IMG/VR virus record: IMGVR_UViG_3300044960_000922
Coordinates: 1 to 36,320 of that record
Direction: 5' to 3' (one strand)
Length of the DNA stretch: 36,320 nucleotides
Source of the DNA: a virus
Of the stretch, positions 29,675-36,320 are shown piece by piece. The first letter of the stretch is position 1, and the number at the start of each line of letters is the position of its first letter. The notes below the pieces were generated by a model, which worked only from the letters and a program-made list of their open reading frames with translations, was not told where the DNA came from and did no database searches. A program made the position numbers and the translations under genes.

Positions 29675-30214
29675 TCACCTTCCATAGGTCACCTCGTCCC
29701 ACCGACGGATTGCGTCGATGCGGGCGCGGCACTCGTCGTAGGCGCGGATGGCATCGGCAATCCAGGCGCCGACGGTGGCCTCGGAGGATCCGCCGGAATC
29801 GGCAGAAGGGCTGGCATCGGCTCGATCAGGCCCGGCGGCACGCGCGGGCAGGTCGTCACTCGCGATGGCGGCGTTGAGCAGGCTGCGAGCATGGCCAGAC
29901 AGGCCGCAGCGGTCAGCAGTCGGCAAGGCATAAAGGCTCTCCTTCAAGCGTTTTTCTGTGGCGGCAAGGCGTGTCTTTGTCGCCTGCAATGCGGACACGG
30001 CGGCGCGCTCGGCGTCCTGCGCGGTAGCGAGCCGCCGGGCGGTCTCCTCGGCGGCGGCGCGGGCGTCGCGCTCACGCTGCGCCTGACATTCGTGCGCCCG
30101 CGCCTCTGCGCGGGCGATGGCGGCATCATCCAGACGCCCCTTGATCGCCCAGCCGCCTGCGAATCCGGCGGCGGCCACGGCGGTGGCGATGGCGATGGCG
30201 GGCAGCGGGATCAT
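29675..30214 (-). CDS. Rz: i-spanin (Rz-like)
   Basis: 179 residues. An N-terminal transmembrane segment (IPLPAIAIATAVAAAGFAGG) precedes a long charged coiled coil rich in Ala, Arg and Glu (ARAEARAHECQAQRERDARA; TKTRLAATEKRLKESLYALP). This is the layout of inner-membrane spanins, which bridge to Rz1 and fuse the membranes at lysis. ATGA overlap with the endolysin; GGGAGG is the ribosome-binding site. One copy of the 13-bp motif lies here. Confidence 0.88.
   Translation of the reverse strand: MIPLPAIAIATAVAAAGFAGGWAIKGRLDDAAIARAEARAHECQAQRERDARAAAEETARRLATAQDAERAAVSALQATKTRLAATEKRLKESLYALPTADRCGLSGHARSLLNAAIASDDLPARAAGPDRADASPSADSGGSSEATVGAWIADAIRAYDECRARIDAIRRWDEVTYGR
29689..29931 (-). CDS. 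Rz1: o-spanin lipoprotein (Rz1-like) nested in Rz
   Basis: 80 codons in another frame, wholly inside Rz. The signal peptide MPCRLLTAAACLAMLAAC has a lipobox (LAAC, Cys18), and the mature part is Pro-rich (PRVPPGLIEPMPALLPIPAD), the hallmark of Rz1. AAGGAG lies 7 nt before the ATG. The complete nested arrangement equals that of lambda Rz/Rz1. Confidence 0.9.
   Translation of the reverse strand: MPCRLLTAAACLAMLAACSTPPSRVTTCPRVPPGLIEPMPALLPIPADPPRPPSAPGLPMPSAPTTSAAPASTQSVGGTR
29978..29990 (+). repeat. 13-bp dispersed motif, copy 4 (Rz)
   Basis: TGTCGCCTGCAAT with the extended GCGGACACGGCG flank. Confidence 0.6.
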
Positions 30215-30696
30215 GGCTGAACCTCCCCAATGCACTGCCTGTATTCGGCCTGCCGGCGACGGGTCAGCCCCGGCAGCACGCGCCCGCCGGCGCGATCCCA
30301 CTTGAGGATTTCGGCGCACGCTCCGGCATAGTCGGGCGGATCCTGCTTGAGCTTTCGCACCAGCGTCGACCGGCAAAAGGCAGCGCTTCCGATGTTGTAT
30401 GCAAGCGACTGAAACGCAGCCGCTTCATGCGGCGCAAGAGGCACCTCGGCGATGCAGGCGGCGGCTTCGCGCCAGATACGGTCGGCGTCGCGCGCCAGCA
30501 TGAGCACGGCACGCTCGGGCGTCACCGTGTCGCCAGCCTTGACCGGCCGGCCATCCGGGTGGCGGGTGGAACCGAAGCCCACGGTCTGCACGCCCACGCC
30601 ATCGTCGTAAGCGCGCGAGCGATAGCCCTCGTAGGTGGCAATGGAAGCCGCCGTGGTGGCGGCTACGACGATGAGGATGGCTGGCGCGCGCTTCAT
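30211..30696 (-). CDS. Endolysin, T4-type lysozyme with signal-anchor N-terminus
   Basis: 161 residues. Residues 4-20 (APAILIVVAATTAASIA) form a weakly hydrophobic signal-anchor (SAR) segment. The catalytic triad E23-x8-D32-x5-T38 is present in TYEGYRSRAYDDGVGVQTVG. Later come AAAFQSLAYNIGSAAFCRST and WDRAGGRVLPGLTRRRQAEY, the glycoside hydrolase 24 pattern. It cleaves peptidoglycan after membrane release. The ATG has no Shine-Dalgarno and starts 7 bp after a -10-like GACAAT. No separate holin was recognised next to it, which fits a SAR (pinholin-type) system. Confidence 0.92.
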   Translation of the reverse strand: MKRAPAILIVVAATTAASIATYEGYRSRAYDDGVGVQTVGFGSTRHPDGRPVKAGDTVTPERAVLMLARDADRIWREAAACIAEVPLAPHEAAAFQSLAYNIGSAAFCRSTLVRKLKQDPPDYAGACAEILKWDRAGGRVLPGLTRRRQAEYRQCIGEVQP

Positions 30697-30703
30697 GCCG
30701 CCG

Positions 30704-30746
30704 ATTGTCGCGTCGGCCTGCCTGGCGCGGAACTAACTGACGTTAT
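30704..30746 (-). promoter_or_regulatory. Predicted Mor/C-type late promoter of the lysis-packaging operon
   Basis: ATAACGTCAGTTAGTTC on the minus strand (30746-30730) differs from the other two boxes at 3 of 17 positions. The same 20-bp gap leads to GACAAT (30709-30704), and the endolysin ATG follows after 7 bp. The box overlaps the stop codon of the Mor-like gene. It matches the place of Mu Plys. Confidence 0.7.
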
Positions 30747-31087
30747 AAGAACAGACTGGACTGGCGCGCGCGGCGATCCTCTTCGCGCAGGCGCTTGATG
30801 AGGCGGTAGATGTGGATGGTGGTTATGCCGTATTTGCGCGCCAGCTCCAGGTGGTTGTGGCCGGTGAACTCGCGCCAGATGGCCTCATCTCTCTCGTGGC
30901 GCTCGATGGAGTCGATGGTTGGGATATAGACGCCAGCCCCGCCCACGGCCTCGGCGATGCGGCGCATGATGAGATAGCCCGCATGATCTGCCCGCTCTGT
31001 CTCCATGCCGAAATCCTCTTTGAGCACGGCGGCCGCATGGTCGGCGATCTCGACCAGGAGCGGCGTGGCTTTCTCACGCCAGCTCAT
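30743..31087 (-). CDS. Mor-family transcription activator
   Basis: 114 residues of the Mor/C family: the dimerisation part ERADHAGYLIMRRIAEAVGG, the GGAGVYIPTIDSIERHERDE beta-strand region and the C-terminal HTH TGHNHLELARKYGITTIHIY followed by RLIKRLREEDR. In Mu, Mor and C activate middle and late promoters by binding inverted repeats just upstream of the -10. It is the last gene before the first of three predicted cognate promoters. Only one such protein is seen here, so it may do the work of both Mor and C. Confidence 0.93.
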   Translation of the reverse strand: MSWREKATPLLVEIADHAAAVLKEDFGMETERADHAGYLIMRRIAEAVGGAGVYIPTIDSIERHERDEAIWREFTGHNHLELARKYGITTIHIYRLIKRLREEDRRARQSSLFL

Positions 31088-31295
31088 TGGCGGTCTCCAT
31101 GCGGTAGAACCATAGGTCGCCATGGCGGCGGCAGCGGATGTCGTAGCCGTTCGCGCGCAGCTCGGCAATGCATGAATTGACGGCGCAGACGGATGCGCCG
31201 ATGACGATATCCAGCGTCGTGTATTCCCGCCCGTCGGAAAGCAGCCTGGACACCCGTTGCAGGCGCTGCGAGTTTTCGATGCGTGCAGCTTTCAT
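31074..31295 (-). CDS. Small winged-helix-like protein
   Basis: 73 residues with AGGAGG 5 nt upstream. ENSQRLQRVSRLLSDGREYT, TLDIVIGASVCAVNSCIAEL and RANGYDIRCRRHGDLWFYRM read as a short winged helix of the kind found in phage regulatory proteins. It overlaps the Mor-like gene by 14 nt. A DNA-binding role is inferred from the fold pattern only. Confidence 0.75.
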   Translation of the reverse strand: MKAARIENSQRLQRVSRLLSDGREYTTLDIVIGASVCAVNSCIAELRANGYDIRCRRHGDLWFYRMETANELA

Positions 31296-31323
31296 GGTTC
31301 CTCCTGTCCAGAGATGTGCGGCG

Positions 31324-31752
31324 TCAAGCCGCCGCCCTCCTGTTGCGCTGGCGCTTCCAGCGCGAAAGACCAGTAATGACGCCGGAGGCATCGCGCCGGG
31401 TAAGCCATTCCGCCCGATCCACCTGCGCCGTGCGCTTGAGAAAGGCCAGCAGCCTGGCATCCTCCAGCCCGTCCATCCAGCCCATGTCCCAGGAGAGCCG
31501 CTCGATGGTGGCGAGCTGCCAGCGCGTGACCATGCCCGGCGCCTGGGCGCACTCCGGCGTGCTGGCGCGCACGTCAGAGCCGCGCCCGCCCCAGTGGTCG
31601 ATGAGCTTCACCAGCTCGGCCACGGTCATGTCGGCGCAGCTGGCCTTGCCGGTGACGGCGAGCTGCACCGCCCTACGGTCGTCCGCATCCACGCACCCGG
31701 CCTGTTTTGCGGCCAGGTGCGCCTGAGCGATGAGTTTTTTGCGCCTCTCCAT
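31324..31752 (-). CDS. gemA: GemA-like regulatory protein (Mu gp16, DUF1018)
   Basis: 142 residues: KKLIAQAHLAAKQAGCVDAD, DRRAVQLAVTGKASCADMTV, AELVKLIDHWGG, and the C-terminal WQLATIERLSWDMGWMDGLE and TAQVDRAEWLTRRDASGVIT, the GemA/gp16 pattern. In Mu, GemA affects host gene expression and replication. The ATG directly abuts an inverted repeat with four GATC sites, and no Shine-Dalgarno is visible. Confidence 0.87.
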   Translation of the reverse strand: MERRKKLIAQAHLAAKQAGCVDADDRRAVQLAVTGKASCADMTVAELVKLIDHWGGRGSDVRASTPECAQAPGMVTRWQLATIERLSWDMGWMDGLEDARLLAFLKRTAQVDRAEWLTRRDASGVITGLSRWKRQRNRRAAA

Positions 31753-31779
31753 ATCTGATCACTGATCCCTGATCAGATC
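31753..31779. promoter_or_regulatory. Inverted repeat with four GATC sites before gemA
   Basis: ATCTGATCA (31753-31761) and TGATCAGAT (31770-31778) are perfect 9-bp arms around an 8-bp spacer that also has GATC. A fourth GATC overlaps the right arm (31776-31779). It lies between the HTH gene stop and the gemA ATG. It could be an operator, a methylation-sensitive site or an RNA hairpin at the start codon. Confidence 0.6.
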
Positions 31780-32051
31780 GCCCACGGCGGCGCAGCGGCC
31801 GCCTTCGCCCGGCAAGAGTCGCAGAGGCGGTAGTCCTCGCGCGTGCGGAAGGCCTTGCCGCAGCACATGCAACGCCGCTCGACGAGCGCTTTGCGCGGCA
31901 TTCCCGGGATATACGTATTGCGCGGATTGAACACGCGCGACACCACGGGTATGCTCACCCCCATGGCTGAGGCGATGGCCTTGTAGGTCATGCCGGCGCG
32001 GCGCATCCGCTCAACCCTTCTCACGTCCGCCGCTGAAAGCGCAGGCTTCAT
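31773..32051 (-). CDS. HTH and zinc-ribbon protein
   Basis: 92 residues. N-terminal resolvase-type helix-turn-helix (VRRVERMRRAGMTYKAIASA, then MGVSIPVVSRVFNP) and a C-terminal four-Cys zinc site (CMCCGKAFRTREDYRLCDSC). A DNA-binding regulator of the early region is likely. The ATGA overlap with the next gene shows co-translation. No close named family was recognised. Confidence 0.8.
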   Translation of the reverse strand: MKPALSAADVRRVERMRRAGMTYKAIASAMGVSIPVVSRVFNPRNTYIPGMPRKALVERRCMCCGKAFRTREDYRLCDSCRAKAAAAPPWAI

Positions 32052-32293
32052 GGTTCGCCCCGGTCGAACTGATCGAAAAACCGCCGCAGATCGGCCAGGT
32101 CGTCACGATCCAGGCTGATCGCCGTATCGTCCTTGACGATGACCAGACGCCCGCTCGAGAACCAGCCATAGAGGGCCGGCTTCTCGCGCCTGAGGAAGGC
32201 CGGCGGCTCGCCGCCTTGGAGCGCGGGCGTCCCTCCCGCATTTGCCGTCCCGCCAGGTCTGACTTTGAGCCATTCGAGATCAGGCGTATTCAT
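32048..32293 (-). CDS. Hypothetical early protein
   Basis: 81 residues, start ATG 32293, with ATGA overlaps at both ends. MNTPDLEWLKVRPGG, then EPPAFLRREKPALYGWFSSG, LVIVKDDTAISLDRDDLADL and RRFFDQFDRGEP. No family was recognised. Position between two early genes in a tight operon supports it being real. Confidence 0.75.
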   Translation of the reverse strand: MNTPDLEWLKVRPGGTANAGGTPALQGGEPPAFLRREKPALYGWFSSGRLVIVKDDTAISLDRDDLADLRRFFDQFDRGEP

Positions 32294-32745
32294 TTCTCTG
32301 CCCTCCAGGTGACAGACGTGCCCTTGCTGACAGTCAGACAGGCGCCGATCGCCGGTTGCAACGGCTCGTCGCCGTCGCAGGCCATCTCGACCAGGCGCTG
32401 CTCCGGTTTGTAATCGACCACGGTCTTGACCAGATCGCCGAAGCGCCCGCCAAGGATGGCCTTGAGCCGCTCGGCATCCTTGATCTTCACCCCCTCGCGC
32501 TCGGCGATGCTCGCCCGGCACACGCCCGGCACGATGAGGCTAACGCCCGCGCCATGCGCCTTGATGAGGCTGGCGTTGATTTCGGCCAGCGCCTTTTCGA
32601 GGTTGCCGATCTGCATCTTGATGTCCCAGCCCTGCGACAGCAGACGCACATCCTCTGCCGACAGCGCGACGATCTCGCCGTCATTGCCGATCTTCTCCCC
32701 GCGCGGCATCTCGATGACCGCGACCTTATTACTGCTTTTTGCCAT
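32290..32745 (-). CDS. Hypothetical early phage protein
   Basis: 151 residues with AAGGAG 7 nt before the ATG. LSAEDVRLLSQGWDIKMQIG and NLEKALAEINASLIKAHG form helices, followed by GVCRASIAEREGVKIKDAER and FGDLVKTVVDYKPEQRLVEM. The gene lies where Mu relatives carry Gam or other host-interaction genes, but the sequence does not look like Gam. Function unknown. Confidence 0.8.
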   Translation of the reverse strand: MAKSSNKVAVIEMPRGEKIGNDGEIVALSAEDVRLLSQGWDIKMQIGNLEKALAEINASLIKAHGAGVSLIVPGVCRASIAEREGVKIKDAERLKAILGGRFGDLVKTVVDYKPEQRLVEMACDGDEPLQPAIGACLTVSKGTSVTWRAEK

Positions 32746-32789
32746 GTCGTTTCTCCTTGATCCCGCCCGGCCAGGCGGTAAACGCTCCA

Positions 32790-33026
32790 TTAATTCGACA
32801 CTTCCGCCACCCGGCAGCCAGAGCAGTCCTCACGCGGGCAGGCAGAGCACCAGGCCGCCGCATCCGCCCGACTCGCGGCCCTCTCCAGCACCGCTATAAG
32901 CAGCCGGTAGCGCTCGGGCAGCTCGCCTTCCGGGTAGTTGCCACCCCTGATGCGCCCCACGGCGGCATCCGACACGCCCAGAATCCGCGCCGCTTCGGCG
33001 CGGGAGACCAGCACGACCTTGCTCAT
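32790..33026 (-). CDS. HTH DNA-binding protein with Cys cluster
   Basis: 78 residues from ATG 33026. The helix-turn-helix VLVSRAEAARILGVSDAAVG, then RIRGGNYPEGELPERYRLLI, is of the Cro/antirepressor-leader type. The C-terminal CSACPREDCSGC looks like a metal site. ATGA overlap with the preceding gene. It may regulate the early operon. Confidence 0.8.
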   Translation of the reverse strand: MSKVVLVSRAEAARILGVSDAAVGRIRGGNYPEGELPERYRLLIAVLERAASRADAAAWCSACPREDCSGCRVAEVSN

Positions 33027-33286
33027 GCTTTTTCGCCAGTCGCCTTCTCGATGGCCTCGTGCGCGGCCTGCATCGCTGCCGCCCACTGCCGCACGTCGTC
33101 ACCCGCCTCAGTTTCATTCACCTCAACCAGGCGCTTGAGTGCAGCCAGAAGATCAGGGGCGGCGGCGATCAGCCGCGCATTTGCCTCCGGATCGCCAACC
33201 CCAGGCCCGTCATCCACGATGGCAATGCGTGCGCGGCAAAGGCCGCTGGCCTTTTCGATGTATTCACCGTTGACAAACCAGCTCAC
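33023..33286 (-). CDS. Hypothetical early protein with NARLIAAAPDLL motif
   Basis: 87 residues from GTG 33286, which has GGAGG 7 nt upstream and lies 2 bp beyond the MuB stop. WFVNGEYIEKASGLCRARIA is followed by DPEANARLIAAAPDLLAALK, a motif common in small phage early proteins, and a helical C-terminus. Function unknown. Confidence 0.8.
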   Translation of the reverse strand: MSWFVNGEYIEKASGLCRARIAIVDDGPGVGDPEANARLIAAAPDLLAALKRLVEVNETEAGDDVRQWAAAMQAAHEAIEKATGEKA

Positions 33287-33288
33287 GA

Positions 33289-34014
33289 TCAGCCCTCCAC
33301 CGCATAACGGTTCGCCATCCACTTGACGGCCAGTTCCAGAATCGACGGCGTGAGCGTCTGGATGCCGTTGGCCGCCATCAGCCGCTGGCATTCGCCCGCC
33401 AGCTCCACCGCCTCGCGGAAGTTGCCCTTGCGGCAGCCCATCCAGAAGGCTGTGACGAGTTCCTTGTCCGGCACGTCGCCGAAGGTCGGGCGGATCACAT
33501 GCGCATACACTTCAGCGCGATCCAGATGCCGTGTGGAAACCCGCTTGGCGCCGATGCGGCTCCCCAGTTGCAAGAGCAGCGGGCGCGTCCTCGCCTCGGT
33601 GAACTTGCGGGAATAGAGCTCCGTGCCGATCAGGATCACCGCCACCGCGCACTCGTCGGCGAGAAACCGCAGCGCTTCCAGCGCTCGCCAGTTGAGCTTG
33701 TTCGCCTCATCGACCACCAGGAGCACGCGCTCGGCGTCCTCGCCACGCGCCAGCAGCTTGTCCACGCTGCCCGCGCCCTCGATGCCAAGCCGCTCGGCCA
33801 CCAGCCGCAGCATCTGGTGCCGCGTGATGCCATCCCAGGCCGCCACGCGGATGGCCGCGTGCCTGTCGGCCACGGCGCGGCCGGCCATGGTCTTTCCCGT
33901 CCCTGCCGGGCCGGTGATCTCGCCGATGGGGTTTTCGCTGGCCAGCACGAGATCGGCCAGCTCCAGCGCCTCGCGCACCACCTTGGTTTCCCTGTACTCC
34001 CGTTTTTGTGCCAT
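33289..34014 (-). CDS. B: MuB-like AAA+ ATPase (transposition target protein B)
   Basis: 241 residues from ATG 34014, chosen for AAGGAG 5 nt upstream; a TTG 19 codons earlier overlaps the A stop. Walker A GPAGTGKT (35-42), Walker B VLLVVDEAN (97-105), then ALRFLADECAVAVILIGTEL, the sensor region and a helical C-terminal domain. MuB-type proteins bind target DNA with ATP, stimulate MuA and give target immunity. It directly follows the transposase. Confidence 0.93.
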   Translation of the reverse strand: MAQKREYRETKVVREALELADLVLASENPIGEITGPAGTGKTMAGRAVADRHAAIRVAAWDGITRHQMLRLVAERLGIEGAGSVDKLLARGEDAERVLLVVDEANKLNWRALEALRFLADECAVAVILIGTELYSRKFTEARTRPLLLQLGSRIGAKRVSTRHLDRAEVYAHVIRPTFGDVPDKELVTAFWMGCRKGNFREAVELAGECQRLMAANGIQTLTPSILELAVKWMANRYAVEG

Positions 34015-34067
34015 GATTGCTCCTTGCTCCTGTTGTAAAAATGCCCTACCCCCAAAGGGATTGAGAC

Positions 34068-36320
34068 TCAAAATCCCATCGCCCGCGCGGCCTTCGTGTC
34101 CTCGTCCTCGTCAGCCCAGCGGGTGAGCTGCTCGGCGCTCTTCCTGGCTTCGGCGCGGCGGTTCAATTCCTCGATGGCGCGTTCCTGCGCGGCCAGATAG
34201 CCGCGCTGAAGCTCAGCCATCTCAGGCGTCAGATCGACGTATTGCGCCGCGCCACCGGCCTTGTCCAATGTCGCCTGCAATCCGAGCAACTTGGCGTGCG
34301 TGCCGGTGAGCTTGGCCGCATCCATCACGCCGCCAGCCTGCTCGATCTTTTCACCGGTGAGCACGCGGAAGGCTTGCCGCCTGCGCCCGGCTTCCTTCGC
34401 GCCCGCCGGGTCGGTGATGCGATACACCTGCTCCTCGGCCGCCACGCCCAGCACGCGCCCTTTGTCGATGATGTAGACGCAATCGACCGGCGCATCGATC
34501 ACCCGCGGGTGCGCCACGGTGACGCGCCCATCGATATGCATGAGGAAATCCGCAAAATAGGTCTTCCCGCCAACGCTCACCGTGCCGCGCGTGACCTTGC
34601 GTTCGTAGCGGTCGGCGAAGGCCAGCGCCAGCACGAAGCGGTCGATCTTCCAGGGCCGCCAGCCGGACTGCATGAAGTGCTCCAGACGGTCTTTCGGGCT
34701 CATGCCGCCCATGTGCTCGGCGCGCGGTTGAGGCGTGACGTGGTAGTCTGCGAGCAGCCTGTTCAGCCACTCCTGCACCTCCTCAAAGCGCGACGGCTTG
34801 ACCCCTTTACCCATCGTCACGACCTTCTTGGTCATCCGGTTGCCGCCCACGTAGCCGAACCACCACGCGAGCCAGTCGGCCAGATTCCCGAATTGCCCCT
34901 CGACGCGCTTTCCGCGCGGATGGAATGGAATGGAGCGGATCACCTGCCGCTGCGGTGCGGCGGTGGCGGCCTCATCCGCCGTGAACTGATGGCCGGTGAG
35001 ATCGGCCAGATGTTTCAAGGCGATGAGCATCTCGTCCCAGCGGTATTCGCTGCCGTTGTCGAGATAAAGCTGACGCGGCATGCCGAATGGGGCGGCCTCG
35101 CACATCCTGGCAAAGCTGGCGGCCACGTCGTCGCGGCGAATGCCCTGGCCCTTGTCTAGCAGGATCAGGTCGCACCACAGCCAGTTGCTCGCCACATCAT
35201 GCCAGGAGACCATCCGTGCGTAAGCCACGCTTCCATCATCGCGCAGCACCGGGATGTCCAGCGGCGTGATGTCGCCGCACACCAGATCGCCCGGCTTGAG
35301 TCCAGCCGCCGTGCGCTTGACCGGCGCGATGTGCCCGTCATATACCGCCTTGCCGTCGCGCAGCGCCTTGCCTGCCACGCGGAAGTGCTTGCCTTCTTCC
35401 TCCAGCCACTTGCGCGGAGCCTTCACCGAGAGCAGCCCGGTCACCAGATGCGACGGCACGCCCGCATCGAGCAGCTGCCGGGCGATGGCGGCGGTGGCCA
35501 TGCGCCAGCACTGGCTGGCCGATGGCGCACCGCCAACCCAGGCCGAACGTGCCGCCTGCCGGGTCATGTCGGCCAGTTGCGGCACATCCTGCCCCGGCAC
35601 CGCCTCGACGATCGTCTGTGCCCAGGCCATCCACGCGCCGGAAATCAGCGTGCGCGCCTGACCCCGGTCGCGCCGCTCGCCCATGCGCGCCAGCGCCATG
35701 AGGCCCCCTTCCCGCGCCTTGTGGGCGAGCTTGTAGACATGCTGGAACGAGCACTTGAGGTCGCGCGCGATGCTCTCGGCCACCGCCCGGCGGTTTCTGG
35801 CGCGCTCGGGCAGCGCCAGCAAGGGCTGCAAGGCCGCCATGAGGATGCGCGCCCGCTGCACCCGTTCGATCACGTCCTCGCGCGGGCTGCTGCCCGCCAG
35901 ATGCCCCACCAGCACGTGGTCTGGCAGGTCGTCGACGGCCACCACATCGCCCCCACGGGCGACCCCACCCGCGCCGGTGGCCGCCGGCGCTGGAATGGCC
36001 TGCGTAGGAGCATCCGCAGGCTGGATGAGGTCGCCGGTGGGGGCGGCTGGCAATTCCGACATGGGGTTTCCTCCATACAACCGTTCCGCATCGCGCCGCG
36101 CGAGCAAGAGCTCAACCGCGCGCCGCACGTCGATCGTCTTCCCCCGCCGCACGAAGGCCGTCGGCAGGTCCTCCACCCGCCAGCACTTCGCGCCACCCAG
36201 CCCCGCCCGGTCATGGTGCGGCGGCCAGGCGGGGGAGGTGGCCCACTTCTCAGCGACAGTCCTGTATTCGACGCCCACCGCCTCGGCGATAGTGGCGAGG
36301 TCAACCAGCCGCCCGTTCAT
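34068..36320 (-). CDS. A: MuA-like transposase (DDE)
   Basis: 750 residues, ATG at the very edge of the window. The N-terminal MuA-type end-binding domain (VDLATIAEAVGVEYRTVAEK) is followed by a Mu-type helical region and the integrase core: D350 in CGDITPLD, D421 in YLDNGSEYRW and E474 in GKRVEGQFGNL. A basic beta-barrel and a C-terminal helical tail for MuB contact follow. It cuts and joins phage ends during replicative transposition. The end of the N-terminus could lie beyond the window if an earlier start is used, but length and start fit MuA. One copy of the 13-bp motif is in its 3' part. Confidence 0.95.
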   Translation of the reverse strand: MNGRLVDLATIAEAVGVEYRTVAEKWATSPAWPPHHDRAGLGGAKCWRVEDLPTAFVRRGKTIDVRRAVELLLARRDAERLYGGNPMSELPAAPTGDLIQPADAPTQAIPAPAATGAGGVARGGDVVAVDDLPDHVLVGHLAGSSPREDVIERVQRARILMAALQPLLALPERARNRRAVAESIARDLKCSFQHVYKLAHKAREGGLMALARMGERRDRGQARTLISGAWMAWAQTIVEAVPGQDVPQLADMTRQAARSAWVGGAPSASQCWRMATAAIARQLLDAGVPSHLVTGLLSVKAPRKWLEEEGKHFRVAGKALRDGKAVYDGHIAPVKRTAAGLKPGDLVCGDITPLDIPVLRDDGSVAYARMVSWHDVASNWLWCDLILLDKGQGIRRDDVAASFARMCEAAPFGMPRQLYLDNGSEYRWDEMLIALKHLADLTGHQFTADEAATAAPQRQVIRSIPFHPRGKRVEGQFGNLADWLAWWFGYVGGNRMTKKVVTMGKGVKPSRFEEVQEWLNRLLADYHVTPQPRAEHMGGMSPKDRLEHFMQSGWRPWKIDRFVLALAFADRYERKVTRGTVSVGGKTYFADFLMHIDGRVTVAHPRVIDAPVDCVYIIDKGRVLGVAAEEQVYRITDPAGAKEAGRRRQAFRVLTGEKIEQAGGVMDAAKLTGTHAKLLGLQATLDKAGGAAQYVDLTPEMAELQRGYLAAQERAIEELNRRAEARKSAEQLTRWADEDEDTKAARAMGF
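34269..34281 (+). repeat. 13-bp dispersed motif, copy 5 (MuA gene)
   Basis: TGTCGCCTGCAAT, without the longer flank. Confidence 0.6.

Noticed and set aside
29675-30746. A separate holin gene next to the endolysin
   Set aside because: The only membrane proteins nearby are Rz and the gp25-like protein, which have their own roles. The endolysin has a signal-anchor, so a classical holin is not required, though one may lie elsewhere.
32290-32745. Mu Gam host-nuclease inhibitor
   Set aside because: Position is suggestive, but the helical pattern and motifs do not resemble Gam.
34012-34071. TTG start for MuB at 34071
   Set aside because: No Shine-Dalgarno, and the added 19 residues resemble read-out of the intergenic region; AAGGAG supports ATG 34014.

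Overview
The whole window is one prophage or phage genome of transposable (Mu-like) type from a GC-rich host. Gene content and codon use look proteobacterial, most likely betaproteobacterial; that assignment is inference. No host gene is seen. Almost every gene reads on the minus strand, so functional order runs from right to left. The right edge begins exactly with the start codon of a MuA-type transposase, and the left edge cuts through a DUF4376 tail-fibre accessory gene.

From right to left: MuA and MuB transposition genes (36320-33289); a block of small early genes with two helix-turn-helix proteins, a GemA/gp16-like protein and a Mor-family activator (33286-30743); a lysis cassette with a signal-anchor endolysin and nested Rz/Rz1 spanins (30696-29675); Mu-like packaging and head genes gp25, gp26, gp27, a Dam-type methylase, terminase, portal and gpF (29670-21764); a cargo region holding a plus-strand antirepressor module and two secreted proteins (21630-19528); gpG, the I/Z protease-scaffold pair and major head protein T (19531-16582); small neck genes (16570-14994); then a P2-like contractile tail (sheath FI, tube FII, E/E', tape measure, U, X, D, V, W, J, I) and the tail fibre (14997-2250). 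The phage is therefore a Mu head and transposition module joined to a P2-type tail.

Four systems stand out. (1) The left end is a complete diversity-generating retroelement: variable repeat at the tail-fibre C-terminus, Avd, template repeat and reverse transcriptase. All 11 TR/VR differences fall on template adenines. The TR lies in frame inside the RT reading frame, which has a strong ribosome-binding site and an ATGA overlap with avd. (2) The gpF head gene carries a 314-codon intein with no recognisable endonuclease in its own frame. A 281-codon HTH-nuclease-like ORF is instead encoded antisense, wholly inside the intein. (3) Three late operons start from near-identical promoters: a TAACTCCAGTTA-type box, exactly 20 bp, a -10-like hexamer, and 6-7 bp later the start codon. 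The spacing predicts leaderless mRNAs activated by the Mor-like protein. (4) A P1-immI-like module (structured C4-type antisense RNA with terminator, Icd-like leader ORF, Bro-N antirepressor) sits on the opposite strand between gpF and gpG.

Smaller observations include an oriented 13-bp motif repeated five times (plus one near copy) inside unrelated genes, and a cluster of four GATC sites within an inverted repeat abutting gemA in a phage that encodes its own Dam-like enzyme. All function assignments come from reading the sequences and family knowledge; no database search was run.
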